Origin: Gnetum montanum
Lineage: Eukaryota; Streptophyta; Gnetopsida; Gnetales; Gnetaceae
DNA: 64,000 nucleotides
Direction of reading: 5' to 3'
Assembly: GCA_015680685.1 (NCBI GenBank)
Contig: MNCI01030123.1
Coordinates: 1,275,422 to 1,339,421, forward strand
Below are positions 1 to 11,744 of the stretch, piece after piece. Made by a program: the position numbers and the translations under genes. A model generated the notes under the pieces. The model had not been told where the DNA came from and made no database searches. It saw only the letters and a program-made list of their open reading frames with translations. How positions within the stretch are numbered: position 1 is the first letter of the stretch; every line of letters starts with the position of its first letter.

Positions 1-94
1 TCTTTCTCTTTTCCAAATGAAAGGTCTTGATGACTATTTATAACCTTTTGAGATTGTTTGGTGCTTGAATACAAAATTATGTCTGTTATTTCTC

Positions 95-320
95 AGCAAA
101 GGAGATGTCTTGGATGCAGAGGAGACATACCAACCAAGAGCTATAATTCACAGAGGAGACGTCTTGCAGGCATGGTATGTGTTTTTGATTCAGAGGAGAC
201 ATCTTCCCTGAGTTGCAGTTAACATAGGAGACGTCCAGCTTCCATAGGAGATGTCTTGCTTGCACAGGAGACATCTAGCTACAAGAGGATATGTCTTGTC
301 TGATGGGGAGATGTCTTCCT
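95..320. repeat. Degenerate GGAGACGTC-type interspersed direct repeats
   Basis: About nine copies of a motif close to GGAGA(C/T)(G/A)TCTT occur at irregular spacing of 18-40 bp (near 102, 122, 156, 196, 228, 248, 268, 285 and 306). The spacers share little. No protein family is recognisable in any frame here. It looks like an old, diverged minisatellite; its function is unknown. Confidence 0.55.
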
Positions 321-654
321 GGGTAGTCATTCCAAAATTAAGACATCTTCTTGGGAGTCCCCATAAGCCAATTACAACTCCAATCATCTTCTCTTGTCCC
401 AAAAACTTGTGGAAACAGGAACAATAATGCAAAAACATGACACACACATAAAGCTACAAGGAACACACAATACATGGGCTTAGTGATGTCCTCATCATAG
501 TTTTAGCCACCTCCACAGTGAAAGACTTTTCCTTGATGACTCTATTATTCATTGACTATTGAAGTCATGACTGTGCTTTCTTTAATCTACTTTTCATTCT
601 TCTCTTCTATGTCATGCATCTAAATAGTTCTTCATTCATGATATAAATCTCATG

Positions 655-812
655 AATGTATATAATGATTGTTCCACACATCACTTTGCAGTCCATGGCT
701 TTTTCTGAACCAACTATTCATGACCTTTTGTGGCAAACATCAATAATCATGAATGAGGTTTAATGGAGTGTGAATTACAATCCTTAATAATGATCATGGT
801 ACCTTTATCTCA
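655..812 (+). repeat. Dispersed repeat, copy A
   Basis: This stretch resembles 10640-10815 in the same orientation. Shared blocks are ATAAATCTCA, a segment near TTCCACACATCACTTTG, AACTATTCA, and a closing GTGTGAATTACAATCC preceded by AATGAGG. The copies are strongly diverged with small indels. No coding content is seen, so the parent element cannot be named. Confidence 0.5.
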
Positions 813-965
813 TCTATTTATCTGATGTGATATCTTAAACATATATTTTTACCGCCCCCTAGGTAGGTTGGCATGTGTCTCAACATATCCCTTGGGATTG
901 AACTTGTGACTTACAAATCACGAGATGCATGCTCTAACAAAGTGAGCTATCTTTGTAAATTACAG
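785..965 (-). mobile_element. tRNA-derived SINE, copy 1
   Basis: On the minus strand there is a tRNA-like head. An A-box-like TAGCTCACTTTGTTAGAGC lies at 933-950 and a B-box-like AAGTTCAATCC at about 893-905, at the spacing expected for an internal RNA polymerase III promoter. The tail continues through a block with CATGCCAACCTACCTAGGGG and ends near GATGAGATAAAGGTACCATGATCATT. The tail aligns with the plus-strand copy at 1255-1450. A tRNA gene is excluded by the degenerate cloverleaf and the shared non-tRNA tail. Confidence 0.65.
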
Positions 966-1254
966 TTCTTACTTTCCTTGTTAATTCATGCTTCATGAAG
1001 CCTTTAAGTAATGTGAAGTGGGAAAAGTATCACCTTTGCAAACAATAGAGAGATATCCTTTTTTCATCATTGCCTAATTAATACTTGAAACAAAAGCTTC
1101 ACATTACACATTCCAGAATTATTAATATTCCTTCACCTCATGACACATTGTGAGGAGTGATAGGAAAAATATTGGTATATTCATGAAATACTTCAAAAAC
1201 TTGTTTTGGAAATGCTTTCATGAATCCATCTGCATTTTGAAACATTATATATAT

Positions 1255-1480
1255 GTACTACATGTGTTGTTTGCAAGTCATAGGTTTAATCTTAAGGGGG
1301 TATGCTAAGTCACATGCCAACCTAGGGGCATGGTAAAGAATATACGTTTAAGCTATGGCATCAAGTAGACAGTTGGTTTAGAAAATCATTGTGAAATCCT
1401 TCACCTACCTTAATAGGTCACCACATGTTGATGAGATAAAGACACTATGATGATGATGTATCTTTCATTATATTTTTGTC
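1255..1480 (+). mobile_element. tRNA-derived SINE, copy 2, 5'-truncated
   Basis: The segment matches the minus-strand SINE at 785-965 over the B box (AGGTTTAATC near 1283) and the tail with CATGCCAACCTAGGGG, then GTTTAAGC and GATGAGATAAAGACACTATGATG. The A-box region is not recognisable, so this copy is 5'-truncated or eroded. The two copies face each other about 290 bp apart and could pair if read through. Confidence 0.6.
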
Positions 1481-2775
1481 ACATAATTTGAATACTTATT
1501 TCAATATACTTGCTCACGTAATTATACACTGGAATTTTGCCAACTTTTATTACTGCTTGGTTATCATAATGTATTATGATTGGCTTTTTCACATTGATCC
1601 TCATCTCATTTATCAGTTTTTTTACAGATAGGACATCTTGAAGAGTCTCATGAAGAGCTTGAAATTCTTCCTTTATGGATGCTAAACATACTAAATGTTG
1701 TTCACTTCTGTTCAGTTAATGGTTTTGCCAAAGGGTTGGATTAGGGATCAAGTTCATGACCCTTTCAATAGGATTGCCTCCCCAATCTTTATCTATATAC
1801 ACATCCAAACAAGTCATGGAATTAATATGAAATCTCAACTCCATATGATGCCATATTTTAAATATATGTTAGTATCATACAAGTTACCTTAATACGTTAA
1901 GTGTTGGGTTTTTCTATGACAATTGCTAACTGATTAACACAATATTGGATATCAAGTCTCATGTTTTTGAGATACATTAAGCCTCAATTTAGTTGCTGAT
2001 ATCAAGTAAAATCAACCTTATTTCCTTCAACCAAATTTTAAATCCTGAATTTATCAGAATAGTAGCACCTTTACAATTTTCCATCTTAAACTTTTCTAGC
2101 AACTCTTAAAGATTTTTTTCTTCAAGAATTCATAATCTTCATGAGATGTTTCCTAGTCATCAGATCTTCTTCCTTCATAATTTATGTGTCATTTATGTTT
2201 TCTAATATCATCATACATTTTCATGTTTCTTTGTGAATCTACTTCACTATGCTCTTCTTGAGGTTTGTTATCTTTCTTCTATGGTGATCATTCGAACAAT
2301 GATTTTCTTCAGAAATCATAGATTTGGATTTCAATTTTTGTCCATAGAGAATCGTTTTTGGCATGGTGTATATTTCCATAAATGGTGGGGAGGTATTCCC
2401 AAACTTCTGTTGTATTATTGAATTCATAAGCCAGGTTTATCACTTCTTTTGAAACATAAGTCGTGAGCAAGGCCATTGTTACATCATTCATTTCTTTCTT
2501 AAATTCTTTCACAGGTAGAAAGACAAATGAATCCACATAATCCCTAGTATATTTGCCTTTAGCAGGAGTTCCATTCTTCTTGCCTATGATTTGTAATTTC
2601 TTGTGTTCAGTTTTTAACTGTCTGCCATGGTAAATTTTCCAGCAAGAGCACTTAAGTGACTTTTAGTTTCATCCAGAGATATGTCCTTGATAGTTGATCC
2701 AAAGTCATCAAGATTCTCTTCCCTTCTTTTCCTTTCCTTTCCCTTTTTCTCTATCTTTGTTTGATACCATGTTAG
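1455..2775 (-). mobile_element. Ty1/copia remnant: Gag fragment joined to RNase H fragment
   Basis: On the minus strand a copia Gag-like stretch (2536-2309; readable words MALLTTYVSKEV, TTEVWEYL, PTIYGN) is followed, with no integrase or RT palm between, by the end of a copia pol. That end reads RLDIQYCVNQLA, then EEFQALHETLQDVL and KPIIIHYDNQAVIKVGK, the CDNQ-type RNase H motif, near 1700-1490. Stops interrupt it throughout. A primer-binding site (TGGTATCAAAC, close to the initiator-tRNA-Met type) lies at 2769-2759 and abuts an LTR end at 2770. This is an internally deleted, dead copy; the far LTR was not found. Confidence 0.7.
2759..2769 (-). promoter_or_regulatory. Copia primer-binding site (tRNA-iMet type)
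   Basis: The minus strand reads TGGTATCAAAC directly after an LTR terminus ending GAGAGTCTAACA (plus strand TGTTAGACTCTC from 2770). The copia consensus TGGTATCAGAGC differs only at its end. This fixes the orientation of the remnant and marks the right-hand sequence from 2770 as a former 5' LTR whose outer end is not resolved. Confidence 0.6.
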
Positions 2776-3224
2776 ACTCTCACAAATTTAAATTGCAATC
2801 ACAAATTTAATTCAAAAAATTAGCATGATACAAAATTTATTATCATAGTTCAAATTACTGTGAATTCAATCCACACTGTTAGTATTAAGCACTTGCACCA
2901 AAAGTCCACTTCTAAAATGTTCTTATCTTTGGGTAGAATAAGATGATTCATATTTATCTCTCATTTGATGAGATGATATATTGTTAATGAAATCAATAAA
3001 AAAGACAACTTTTCATGTAAGTTGTGTTCCACTCTTACATGATATATAACAAAGAGAGATCATGATTCATGAAGCACCATATAACATAGATCAAGAGTCC
3101 TGATGATCGAAGTATATCTAAATAAAGCACAGAGCATGAGGGATAAATGTGCCTAAGGAAGATAAGAAAGATCATACTGTAATGGATTACGATCTGTTCA
3201 TTACAGATAAATAATTTTTCTGTA
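2776..3224. other. Non-coding stretch, probable eroded copia LTR and flank
   Basis: AT-rich sequence beginning with the LTR terminus at 2770. No ORF with a recognisable family, no clear second LTR copy and no tandem repeat was found. The outer LTR boundary cannot be set because no second copy is in the window. Confidence 0.35.
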
Positions 3225-3480
3225 AGAAGTTCTATCCGTTAGAAGGGTGGATGAAAGGATGATCCTTCTATGACGGAACATCTATTTATAATAGGATCCT
3301 TCCATGTAAATAGATGATCCTTCTGTGACAGAGGGAAGATCCTTTTGTAATGGAGGGAGGATATCTTCATAATGGAAAGAAAACCTTTCAAGAACATGAT
3401 TTATCTGTAAAGAAGAAGATCTATTTGTGGAAAGAGAAGTTTATCCCTACAATGATGGATCCGTAGGAAGGAAATATCTA
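3225..3480. repeat. Degenerate GATCCTTCTGTGACGGA repeats
   Basis: Related units occur near 3259, 3296, 3319, 3347 and 3360 with wording GATCCTTC(T/C)(A/G)TGA(C/T)(G/A)GA, alternating with ATCTATTT/ATCTGTAA words. The spacing is 20-40 bp. No coding signal is seen. The stretch 3481-3980 beyond it shows nothing recognisable. Confidence 0.45.
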
Positions 3481-3981
3481 TTGAAAAGATGAAAATAGCG
3501 AAAATGAAGGAAGAAATCTGAATCACAATGGGTAATCCAATTGCCTACCTACACGCTTTCAGATTTGAGAATGTATGGTTCTAGGATGAATAGCCACAGT
3601 GTGGCTTCAAGTGCATCTAGGAGGTAGTTCTTAACAATAGGGGTTCCAGGTTTGTTCAAGACAAACTTCAATAATTCTGAAGCCCTTGTAAATTATAAAG
3701 GAAATAGGTATGGCCTCTTGCTACCCAAACCATAGGAAAGAAGTCATAAGATAGGAACCAACGCTTATAGGAAGAGTGAAAAGAACCAAGTTGACTCGAT
3801 GATGATATCTTAACAGTTAGTATGGTAGAAACAGCAGTCCATTAGAAGAACGAATTATGGAAATTTATTCCATGTAGAAAAGTAGAAGCTTGCAACAAAG
3901 GATGTGTAGATTTGTGAGAAGAGGTACACCTAATGAAGACATTGGTAGATGTAATCTAGAGACAGATGATCATCTAACATA

Positions 3982-4796
3982 CTTATGAAGATTGGATTGG
4001 GATCGTGATCTAGGCAATTTTGAATCACGATATAAATAATTGTGATTTAGATTTGTTCTGGATTGTAATCCAGTTTGGAATTGTGATTCTGGGTGATTTT
4101 GGATGGTGATTCTAGATGATTCTAGGTGATTCTAAACAAGTTTGGAGTCTTTAAAAACATCAATTAGAAGTTTGCACGTTTTTAACCTTAAACAGTTCAC
4201 TAAATATTAAATTACCATTTTAATAATGAAATTCATAACTCAATACAACTATATAAGTAAAATGAATGAGTATAGGATATTTTGAATATGTGTCATCAGC
4301 ACTTTCAAGGTTTTCGGCACTTTGAGTGCACATTTTTCTGCATGGAGCAATGCATTCTTAGGGAGCTCAACAGCCCATTCTTCAAGAGCTCAATAATACA
4401 TTCTTGAACTCATTTTAAATCACTTTAGCAGTTAATTTCAGATATTCTTTAGCTCATTTGTTTTAGTTGATAGTGACTGCACCATATTGTACATTTGAAA
4501 TTTTTTGTAATGTACATGAAAGTATAAACAATGAATTGATGTTGATGTTCATGCTTAATGCAATGTTATATTAATATGTTAAGAAATTTCTATTTTAAAG
4601 TTGGATGTATTATTTTTAATGGATTTTCAATTTTAATCTGTTTAGAAATTTCTATTTTAATTGTATATTCTTTTAAAAATGATTAAAAATTTAATATTTT
4701 TTAATATCATGATTCCACACGATTTTGAATTGTGATCCATGATCTAGAATCTTAGGAATGAAAAGACCATCTATGATTGGGTCCAATCTTCATAAG
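3982..4796. mobile_element. Foldback/MITE-like element with TA target duplication
   Basis: The left end begins CTTATGAAGATTGGA and the right end is its inverse, TCCAATCTTCATAAG. Beyond 15 perfect bases the arms stay partly complementary for some 100 bp (ATCGTGATCTAG against CTAGATCATGGATCAC, and AATTTTGAATCACGAT against ATCGTGTGG... on the other arm). TA flanks both ends (3980-3981 and 4797-4798), as for TA-inserting DNA transposons. The inside has no transposase, only TGATTCTAG-rich repeats near 4080-4135. It is a non-autonomous element; the superfamily is not certain. Confidence 0.6.
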
Positions 4797-4798
4797 TA

Positions 4799-6350
4799 TA
4801 TCATATAATCACCTGTATTTGAACAAGACTACCATGAGAAGTGGCAAAAGTCCCAACTAGAAGAGTTAATGGAGCACGATATATCCTTTATGAGGAGGAA
4901 TGCAAAAACAATCTACCAATGAAGTTGAGATGAGAAGTTCTTAGGAGAACTCAAGTTGTAAGTTGTGATAAAATCAAGACGATCATATAAGACTGTACAA
5001 GAGATACAATAGTATAGATGCCCATGAATGTATTGAAAATTATGTGGAACAAAAACAAATACAACATGTTTTTGTCAAACAAAACAATACTGATCCACCT
5101 GTCCATATATTGGATGAAATTAAAATGTGAACCTTTGGAACATGTAATGATTATTAATGAATGAACTTTCATGTTGATGGAGATAATATCTAAAGCCTTG
5201 GAAACAATTCAACAGACACATATTTGTTGTGTGATTTTTTTATCACTCTTTCTCTTGCTACTTTAGTAAGCTTCACAGGTATCATGTGTTAGAGCATGCA
5301 ATGACAACAAGGTGAGCTTGAGGAACATAGACATTAAGCAGCGGACTGATTTTGTGGACTTTTGGTTGACTACAAGTTGAGAGATGGTCACGGTATTCAA
5401 ATTTTTAACAAATGTGAGCATATTGTGGGTTGTGGTAGGGTTATAATGAAGGCTGCAAGTTGACAATGAGGGAATTGCGGGTCATGGCAGTTCTGAAACT
5501 GATAAAAGTTGATGTCATAGGTTGCTGTGAGTGTTCCATTGGTTGCGGTGAAGGACATGACTAGATCGCAAGCTGGCCATAAGTTGTGGCAGAGGTCAAA
5601 TTCTAAGGGACCACGATTCACTATCAAAACCAGAAGAAAATACTGCAAATTGTGATTTGATAAGAGAATTCATGAGAGCATCCACAAGTGGACCACAAAT
5701 GACAAAGGAGGTTGCAATTAGGTGTGGTGATTGTAGAGTTGCAAAGAAATATAAACATTAGACTTTGAATTTGAGACTTACGGACATCAATTGATCCTTC
5801 ATACAAAGATAAGATTACATCAATAGCAACTCAAATCATCAATTAAGACATTTACGCAAATCAATTTTGTCAAGTTTTGAGATCAAACATCGGTTTTGTT
5901 CCTATTTGAACATGAAACATGTAGAAATGTGAAAATTTTCAGCAAACTCTCATTAAGAGGTATTATATTTGGGACAAGAATGCCTAGAATTGAAGAGAAG
6001 TAGCTTCCAACATCAAATTCTTTGTTGAAATTGCTTTATGCAAATAGAGCTTGAATCAATTGTGAAATCACGCAAGGATTTCAAGAAGATCCACAAGAAT
6101 ATCTTAAGACCCTTGCAAAATAAGGTTCAATTGAGTTGGGATTTTGTGAATTAACAATAGAAATAGCTCAGATCTAAACTCTAACATATGATTCAAACAT
6201 CAAACATCTACAAATTCATGGATCCACATCAACATGAAATTGCTTGTGAACTTGTGAAATGAGAAATTAATTGTGAAATAACATGTGAAATGTGAAACAA
6301 GATTGTGAAATGGATGTAAAATATTTGTGAAATTCTAAGCTAAAGCATCA
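4799..6350. other. Intergenic stretch without recognised gene
   Basis: Only short, stop-limited reading frames occur and none shows a known motif. The 5340-5720 part is enriched in TTG(C/T)GG and GGTTGTGG words on the plus strand, which suggests an old degenerate repeat. Nothing else is supported. Confidence 0.4.
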
Positions 6351-6353
6351 TCT

Positions 6354-6372
6354 ATGCTCTGACCTCATTGTG
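6354..6372 (-). promoter_or_regulatory. Possible degenerate LTR end and primer site
   Basis: The minus strand reads ATCCCACAA followed by TGAGGTCAGAGCAT, resembling an LTR 3' terminus (…CA) next to a decayed TGGTATCAGAGC primer site. No polyprotein is readable to its left and no second LTR copy was found. It may be a relic of a copia element or chance. Confidence 0.3.
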
Positions 6373-6849
6373 GGATAAAACAAAGTAAAAAAAAGGTTTG
6401 AGGCTTAAGAGACTTCATCACAAAGGACTTCTTCATTCTCCTCTTTTATTGAAATGAATGAGAGCATAGTTTGATGAAATTAGCAGCTTCACATCAAGTT
6501 CAAATGGAGAGCCTCAAGGTCCTCTTATAGCTTTTGAGAATGGGACTTAACACATGAAGAGCCATTAAACTCCCTTTCTCAGTTTTGTCCTTGTGCTAGC
6601 CTAAACTTAAACATAAAACAACTTTACCTACTTTAACTTTTAATTCCTAAATGACTTAACAAACATAAAAGTGTACATGACTTAAAAGTTAAACATGACT
6701 CACGACATAAACATCATGACATGAACATTGAGGGATCAAGACAATTTCTAAACTCTACTTAACATAATGGAATTTGACTTCATGATTAGGGTATTTACTA
6801 ACTTTGTTGAAGTTGTGACTATATTTTCTTTCTTCAACTTATTAACATA

Positions 6850-7015
6850 ATAATGAGGTGTTAGCTTAGTGGTAAGAGTTTTGACTTCGTAACTCAGGTC
6901 GCAAATTTGAATTGACTAGACAACACCGAGTTATAAATTAAAAAAAATTTTGTAAAAGGAATTTTGAAATTGGTCCAATAGATCCAAGGGGTCTTAGTGG
7001 ATGTAAGTGAAAAAT
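6850..7015 (+). mobile_element. tRNA-derived SINE-like unit
   Basis: GGTGTTAGCTTAGTGGTAAG at 6857-6876 is a good A box. CGCAAATTTGAAT at 6900-6912 is a decayed B box at the expected distance. The tRNA-like head is followed by an A-rich stretch (6938-6950) and a unique tail. The mismatched stems and missing 3' acceptor arm argue against a working tRNA gene. It is a different family from the 785-965 pair. Confidence 0.55.
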
Positions 7016-8490
7016 CAAAGTTTCATTAACCTTCTTTATTATGTCATGCATCTAAGTAGTTATTGTAACAATCCTTCTTTCTTGAGCTTTCATCTTAAAG
7101 TTTGTGGCAATGTTTGTGAGTTTGCTTTGTTATGATAATGTGTTTGGATAGTGTCGATTTGTAGAACTATCTATAATTTTATGAGTGTGATAGATTTAGA
7201 GTTTTGCTAATGTGCTTGTATTGATGATTGGTTGAATGATCGACTACTCTACCTTGTGATTGATTTAAATTGTACTAATATGTGTTGTTTGTATTACTAG
7301 ATGCAAAGTACTACGTATGTATTACCCATAAATTTAGCATATTTAATGGAATGAACAAAAGGAATGCTGAGTAGAAATGAAGTTGAAATGTTGTATTATT
7401 TATGAAGTTGTTACTATGTTTTTATTTTTTTATGTGTTGCATGACCTATGTACATTGAAATGATTTCTTAAATTGAGTAGAATGTTTCTATGTGAACTCT
7501 ATGTGTGTGTGTGCATATATCTATTAGTGTAGGTATCTCATGTACTTTCTTCGGTGTGTGTTCATATATGTTTTGGATATTTTATTTTTAAGAGCTACTA
7601 TGCAAATTCTAATTATTTAGCAATTAGATTTGGAAAGAAAAGAAGAAACAAACATTCTTAATGTTATGCCTCAAGGGTTGAAAGAGGTATGTTTCACTTA
7701 GTATGAATGATTCTTTTCAATATATATACGTATGCTGAAGAACTTGGCTAATGAATCAAGTGGAAGGAACTTGACCTATGAATCATGAATATTATGTATA
7801 TTGTAACTGTATTATTTGAAATAATGAACATGTGGAATGTTGTGTTGTTGATGCATTGTTCTTTAGAGTTTCATCAGTAAAGAGAATATAAATACCCCTC
7901 CATTGCTATAGAAAGGTCAAGTGATGACCTTTCAAGGCATCATAAGACAATGCGATAATAAGTATGAACATAAAATGGAAACTCTTGCATTGCTGATGGC
8001 TTGAAAGAGAAGGTTTTTCACTTGGTTTTATGTCTTGGACTTGCACTCTTTTATATTTTTATTTTTGAACCTTTTCCATTGCACCTTATGACTTTGATTT
8101 CTAAGAAGAAATGTTGCTGAAAATGAAGCACATCAACATATTTATCACTGATAAATTTAAAAGTGACATGTTGCTAAAGAAAGAAGAAACACAGGTGGAT
8201 ACTATGTTTGAATCTTTTATGCTTGTCGATTTTTTTCTATGTGAGATCAAGACGAATTGAACTTGAAACTTGGCAAGATTAAAATTTCAAAATATTGAAA
8301 GTTTCAACTCAGGGAATTGAATCTGCAACCTATTATTATATACTTTTATTAATTTCTAAGAGTCATCATTGAAAGAATTGAACTCATGACTAGGTGGTGC
8401 AGAAAAAGGTTTTATTTTTTTGTTTTTTTAAAGGAGAAGCATAATAGTTTTCAATAAAGAACCAGTTACAAGAAACAACCCATCATCTCT
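7016..8490. other. Intergenic stretch without recognised gene
   Basis: AT-rich, with no conserved reading frame. Two B-box-like words on the minus strand (GATTCAATTCC near 8323 and AGTTCAATTC near 8385) could be SINE relics but lack A boxes. Poly-T runs lie near 8410-8430. Confidence 0.35.
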
Positions 8491-8496
8491 TGAATT

Positions 8497-8900
8497 TTGC
8501 TAGCAATTATAAAGAGAAGAGAGAGGGGAGATGAAAATGAAGGAAAAAAAAGGGGGAAAAGGGAGAGTGTGTGTGTGCACATGAGAGAGAAGGAGAGCTC
8601 AATTACAGGGGAGGTGGCTGGAAATGAACAACATCAAAAGGAGAGTTTGGCTGGAACAGCAAATGAACAACAAAAAGATTATTGTGGCTAAACAAGAAGA
8701 TGAACAACAATAGAAGATTGTAGTTGAAGTAACAAATGAATAGCAATAACAATAAGGCAATGGTCGAAACCAAAGAAGAATAATAACAAAAGAAGATTAT
8801 GGCTGAAACAACAAATGACCACCAACATGAGAAGGTTGTGGCTGAAAAAAAAATAAAAAATAGCAATAAGAGAAGATTGTGGTTGTTACAGAAGACAACA
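8497..8900. repeat. GA-rich and degenerate minisatellite block
   Basis: 8505-8600 is purine-rich (GAGAGAGGGGAG, a GTGTGTGTG run, GAGAGAGAAGGAGAG). 8620-8895 is a degenerate tandem repeat of about 50-65 bp whose units carry AGAAGATT(G/A)TGGCTGAAACAA and AACAACAA words. The open frame seen on its complement is hydrophobic low complexity and is not taken as a gene. Such purine tracts are common in plant 5' UTRs, so a link to the gene at 12062 is possible but not shown. Confidence 0.45.
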
Positions 8901-10639
8901 AATTAAAAGGAAATTTGAGCTGAGCAGCAGTCCAATATTGTAATTAATTATTTTTGGTAAGCAATATCCAAGTAAGCAAGAAGGTAAGATGAATCCTTCT
9001 CTTGCTATGTGTGATTGACAGTGTTGGCTGATAATCTCAATATCTCAGCTCTTCTCCTTTCTTGTATTGAATATCTTTTTATGTTAGAATCAACTTTGAT
9101 GAGATTTGTTGTTGAGATCTTGGATTGTTGAATCCTTAATTTTGTTGATGGATCTCTCCACTTGTTCTCTGCACTCTCAGGCCTAAATGACTTAGATGAG
9201 AGTTGTTTTTTTAACGATTTAGAAAGGCATAATGATTTGCCAATAGGGCCAAGGATCCCTTATATGAGGATTGGTACCGCTAGCAGAAAGTGAGAGTATC
9301 CTTAGGCCCATGTCTATTTTGTGATTTTCTGAAATTTATAGAGTTGAATTCTTAGTTCTTGGCTGGAAAATTGGCTTGATGATCCTTTTGTATGCTTAAT
9401 CTTTGGATTAAATTTTGATTCTTATTTGTGTACCTTCTCAAGTCTGATTGTGTTATCTTTCTGTGAATCCAATGGAGTGGGAGAAATCTAGGATGTTAAC
9501 TTATGCTTATTAAATAGTAATGATGTTAAATCATGGCTATTAAATGTAGGTTACCTCTTTATTCTCTCTTATTGGTAAATTGGATAGGCTAATTAAATAT
9601 TAGTGCTGCACAGTATATTATTTTATGTTAGCAAAGTTGATTTGAAATTATTTTTATTATGAGGGTTGCTGAAAGAAAATAAAATAGTATTAGTATGCAA
9701 TTGAATGGATTTGATATTATTGATTTATACATTTCTTGTGTCTTAACTGTTGGGTTAAACAAGTTTGTTGATGAACATCATCTAATATATTATTATGGTC
9801 TAAGAAAAATCAGTATATGATCAATAAATAAAAATAAAAAGAAAATCAGACCTGTACATTGTTTCAAAGGAATCTTGCATAGATTTTTGTTGTCACTGTT
9901 TGGTTTTCATGGTTGTTTTTTTAATCAGCAATGGTTAGACCAAAATCTGATTATGCTTATGGTTTGTTGATTGACACTAGATGTAATTGTTTTTGATTTT
10001 TTTGTTAAGAGTTTTGATAATTTGATCTGTAAACTACTGATTCATAATATTCTTGTACTTCTTGTCCAGCTGTTTACCTGAAGTTTATTAATGTGTACAA
10101 TCTAGTTTCTGATTTTTCTTGCTTGTTGAACCCTAGATATTATATCAATAGCAAAGATACTTTGAATAAATGTAGAGATTGCTGTATTAGTTTGTATTTT
10201 AATTTGTAGTTTACATGAATAGTATGTTTTCTTTGAGTTTGACTTATTACATTTTCGCTGTGCGTAATTTAAGACTACTAAGTGAAAGGATTGAATTAAT
10301 TGGTTTTTTGCTAAGCTAGATGGCTATGGATATGATTTTAAGTTTGAGATGTTTTCACATTTGTACTGCACGTTAGATGCATAGTGTATTGAGAGATATC
10401 AATCATCATATTGGCATTCTCTTCCTACTAGATCCTTAGACCATTGATGGCATCATATAATTTTCTTTGTTATGCTTTATTTTAATTAATAGTTGTCTAT
10501 GTTGGTCTATATGGAAGTTGAATTTGTGATACTTGATCAACTATTTGAAGAAAAAAGTTTACCTTTCCATTTTTGGCTAGCTTGTTAGGGGCTTCAAGTG
10601 TTAACTCTTGCTTCCTACAGATGGGTGTTACAATTATTC
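8901..10639. other. Intergenic or intron stretch
   Basis: Very AT/T-rich sequence with no reading frame of note. A donor-like AAG-GTAAGAT occurs at about 8970-8977. The stretch could lie in a long 5' intron of the gene whose exon starts at 12062, but no upstream coding exon could be identified. Confidence 0.3.
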
Positions 10640-10815
10640 AGCCATGTTATAAATCTCACGAGTAGATATAACAATTCTTCCACATGTCACTTTGTGATCT
10701 ATGCCTTTTTGCAAATTAACTATTCACCAACTTTCATGATAGAGATCAATATCGACAAATTTATTAATTCATTCACGAATGAGGACTAATAAAGTGTGAA
10801 TTACAATCCCTAACA
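10640..10815 (+). repeat. Dispersed repeat, copy B
   Basis: Same-orientation diverged relative of 655-812, sharing ATAAATCTCACGAGTAGATA, TTCCACATGTCACTTTG, AACTATTCA and the terminal GAATGAGG...GTGTGAATTACAATCC words. The copies are about 10 kb apart on either side of other repeats. This supports a dispersed family rather than a local duplication. Confidence 0.5.
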
Positions 10816-11744
10816 TGAATGAGCTTTAACATGCTCCATTGGTAATTGTGTGTTGGTTTGTATTGGACGAACAGTACCCACTTTTTTTGTGAGAACAAAA
10901 CTAGCTACCTGATGTTTCAGCAGTGACACAGATAAAAATTGGTTCAAAGACAACCTGGTACTAATTGATTCTAATTGTATGAATTATAGAGTACTGTTCA
11001 CAGTGTTAATAAACCCTATTAACCCTTTGCACTATCGCGTCTAATTTTCCAGAGAATCACCACATTTAGTTCTGTGATAAACTATTTTTTTACACTATAG
11101 AATCATGGTTTTGCGAAGTAAGACAAACAAAAAGTCAACAAGTTGAGTTTGAACTATACCTTGAATTATTGGATTTATTGCTCTCCTTGTTGAATTTTCT
11201 GTGTGAGTTTTCACTATATTGTATAACCCTAACTAAAATTTTTAACAATACGTTGTGGCTTTTCAATCTAAAAGATATGTCTATCAATATTTGTTTAGCT
11301 TTTTTTTTTTCGTTATGCGAATACCTGTAAATCCAAAAATAGCAGGAGTAATCCTTGTTTAGGCTAACTAGAAATATGTTTCCAGTGTAATGAATAATTG
11401 ACCGTTAAATTTAAACAATAAACTTATCATTTACGTAATGGAGGCGCATGCAATCTCTGAAGAATGGCACTATAAATATACATGATAAATCTGTAAGCAT
11501 GACTATTAATAGTAACATGACACAGGTTTGAAAGCCTTAAACGGTTACTTGGGTGAAATGAAAAATAGAGAAACTATTACAGATGTAATTGACAATATGG
11601 AAATATTTGCAATAACAAAAATAATCCATGATCCATTGATAGTTTTTTAGTGTTCCCTAACTCTTCTGATGGTGTTGTATTCCTTCCATGACATCTTTCT
11701 ATAAAAAGTTAGCTTAAGATATTAAAACATGATATGTTTTAAAA

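Noticed and set aside
6861-6912. tRNA gene
   Set aside because: A and B boxes are present but the arms do not pair and no acceptor stem closes; it is better explained as a SINE head.
8603-8866. Hydrophobic 87-codon frame on the minus strand
   Set aside because: It is the complement of an AAC/GAA-rich minisatellite, giving Leu/Phe/Ser low complexity without a family match.
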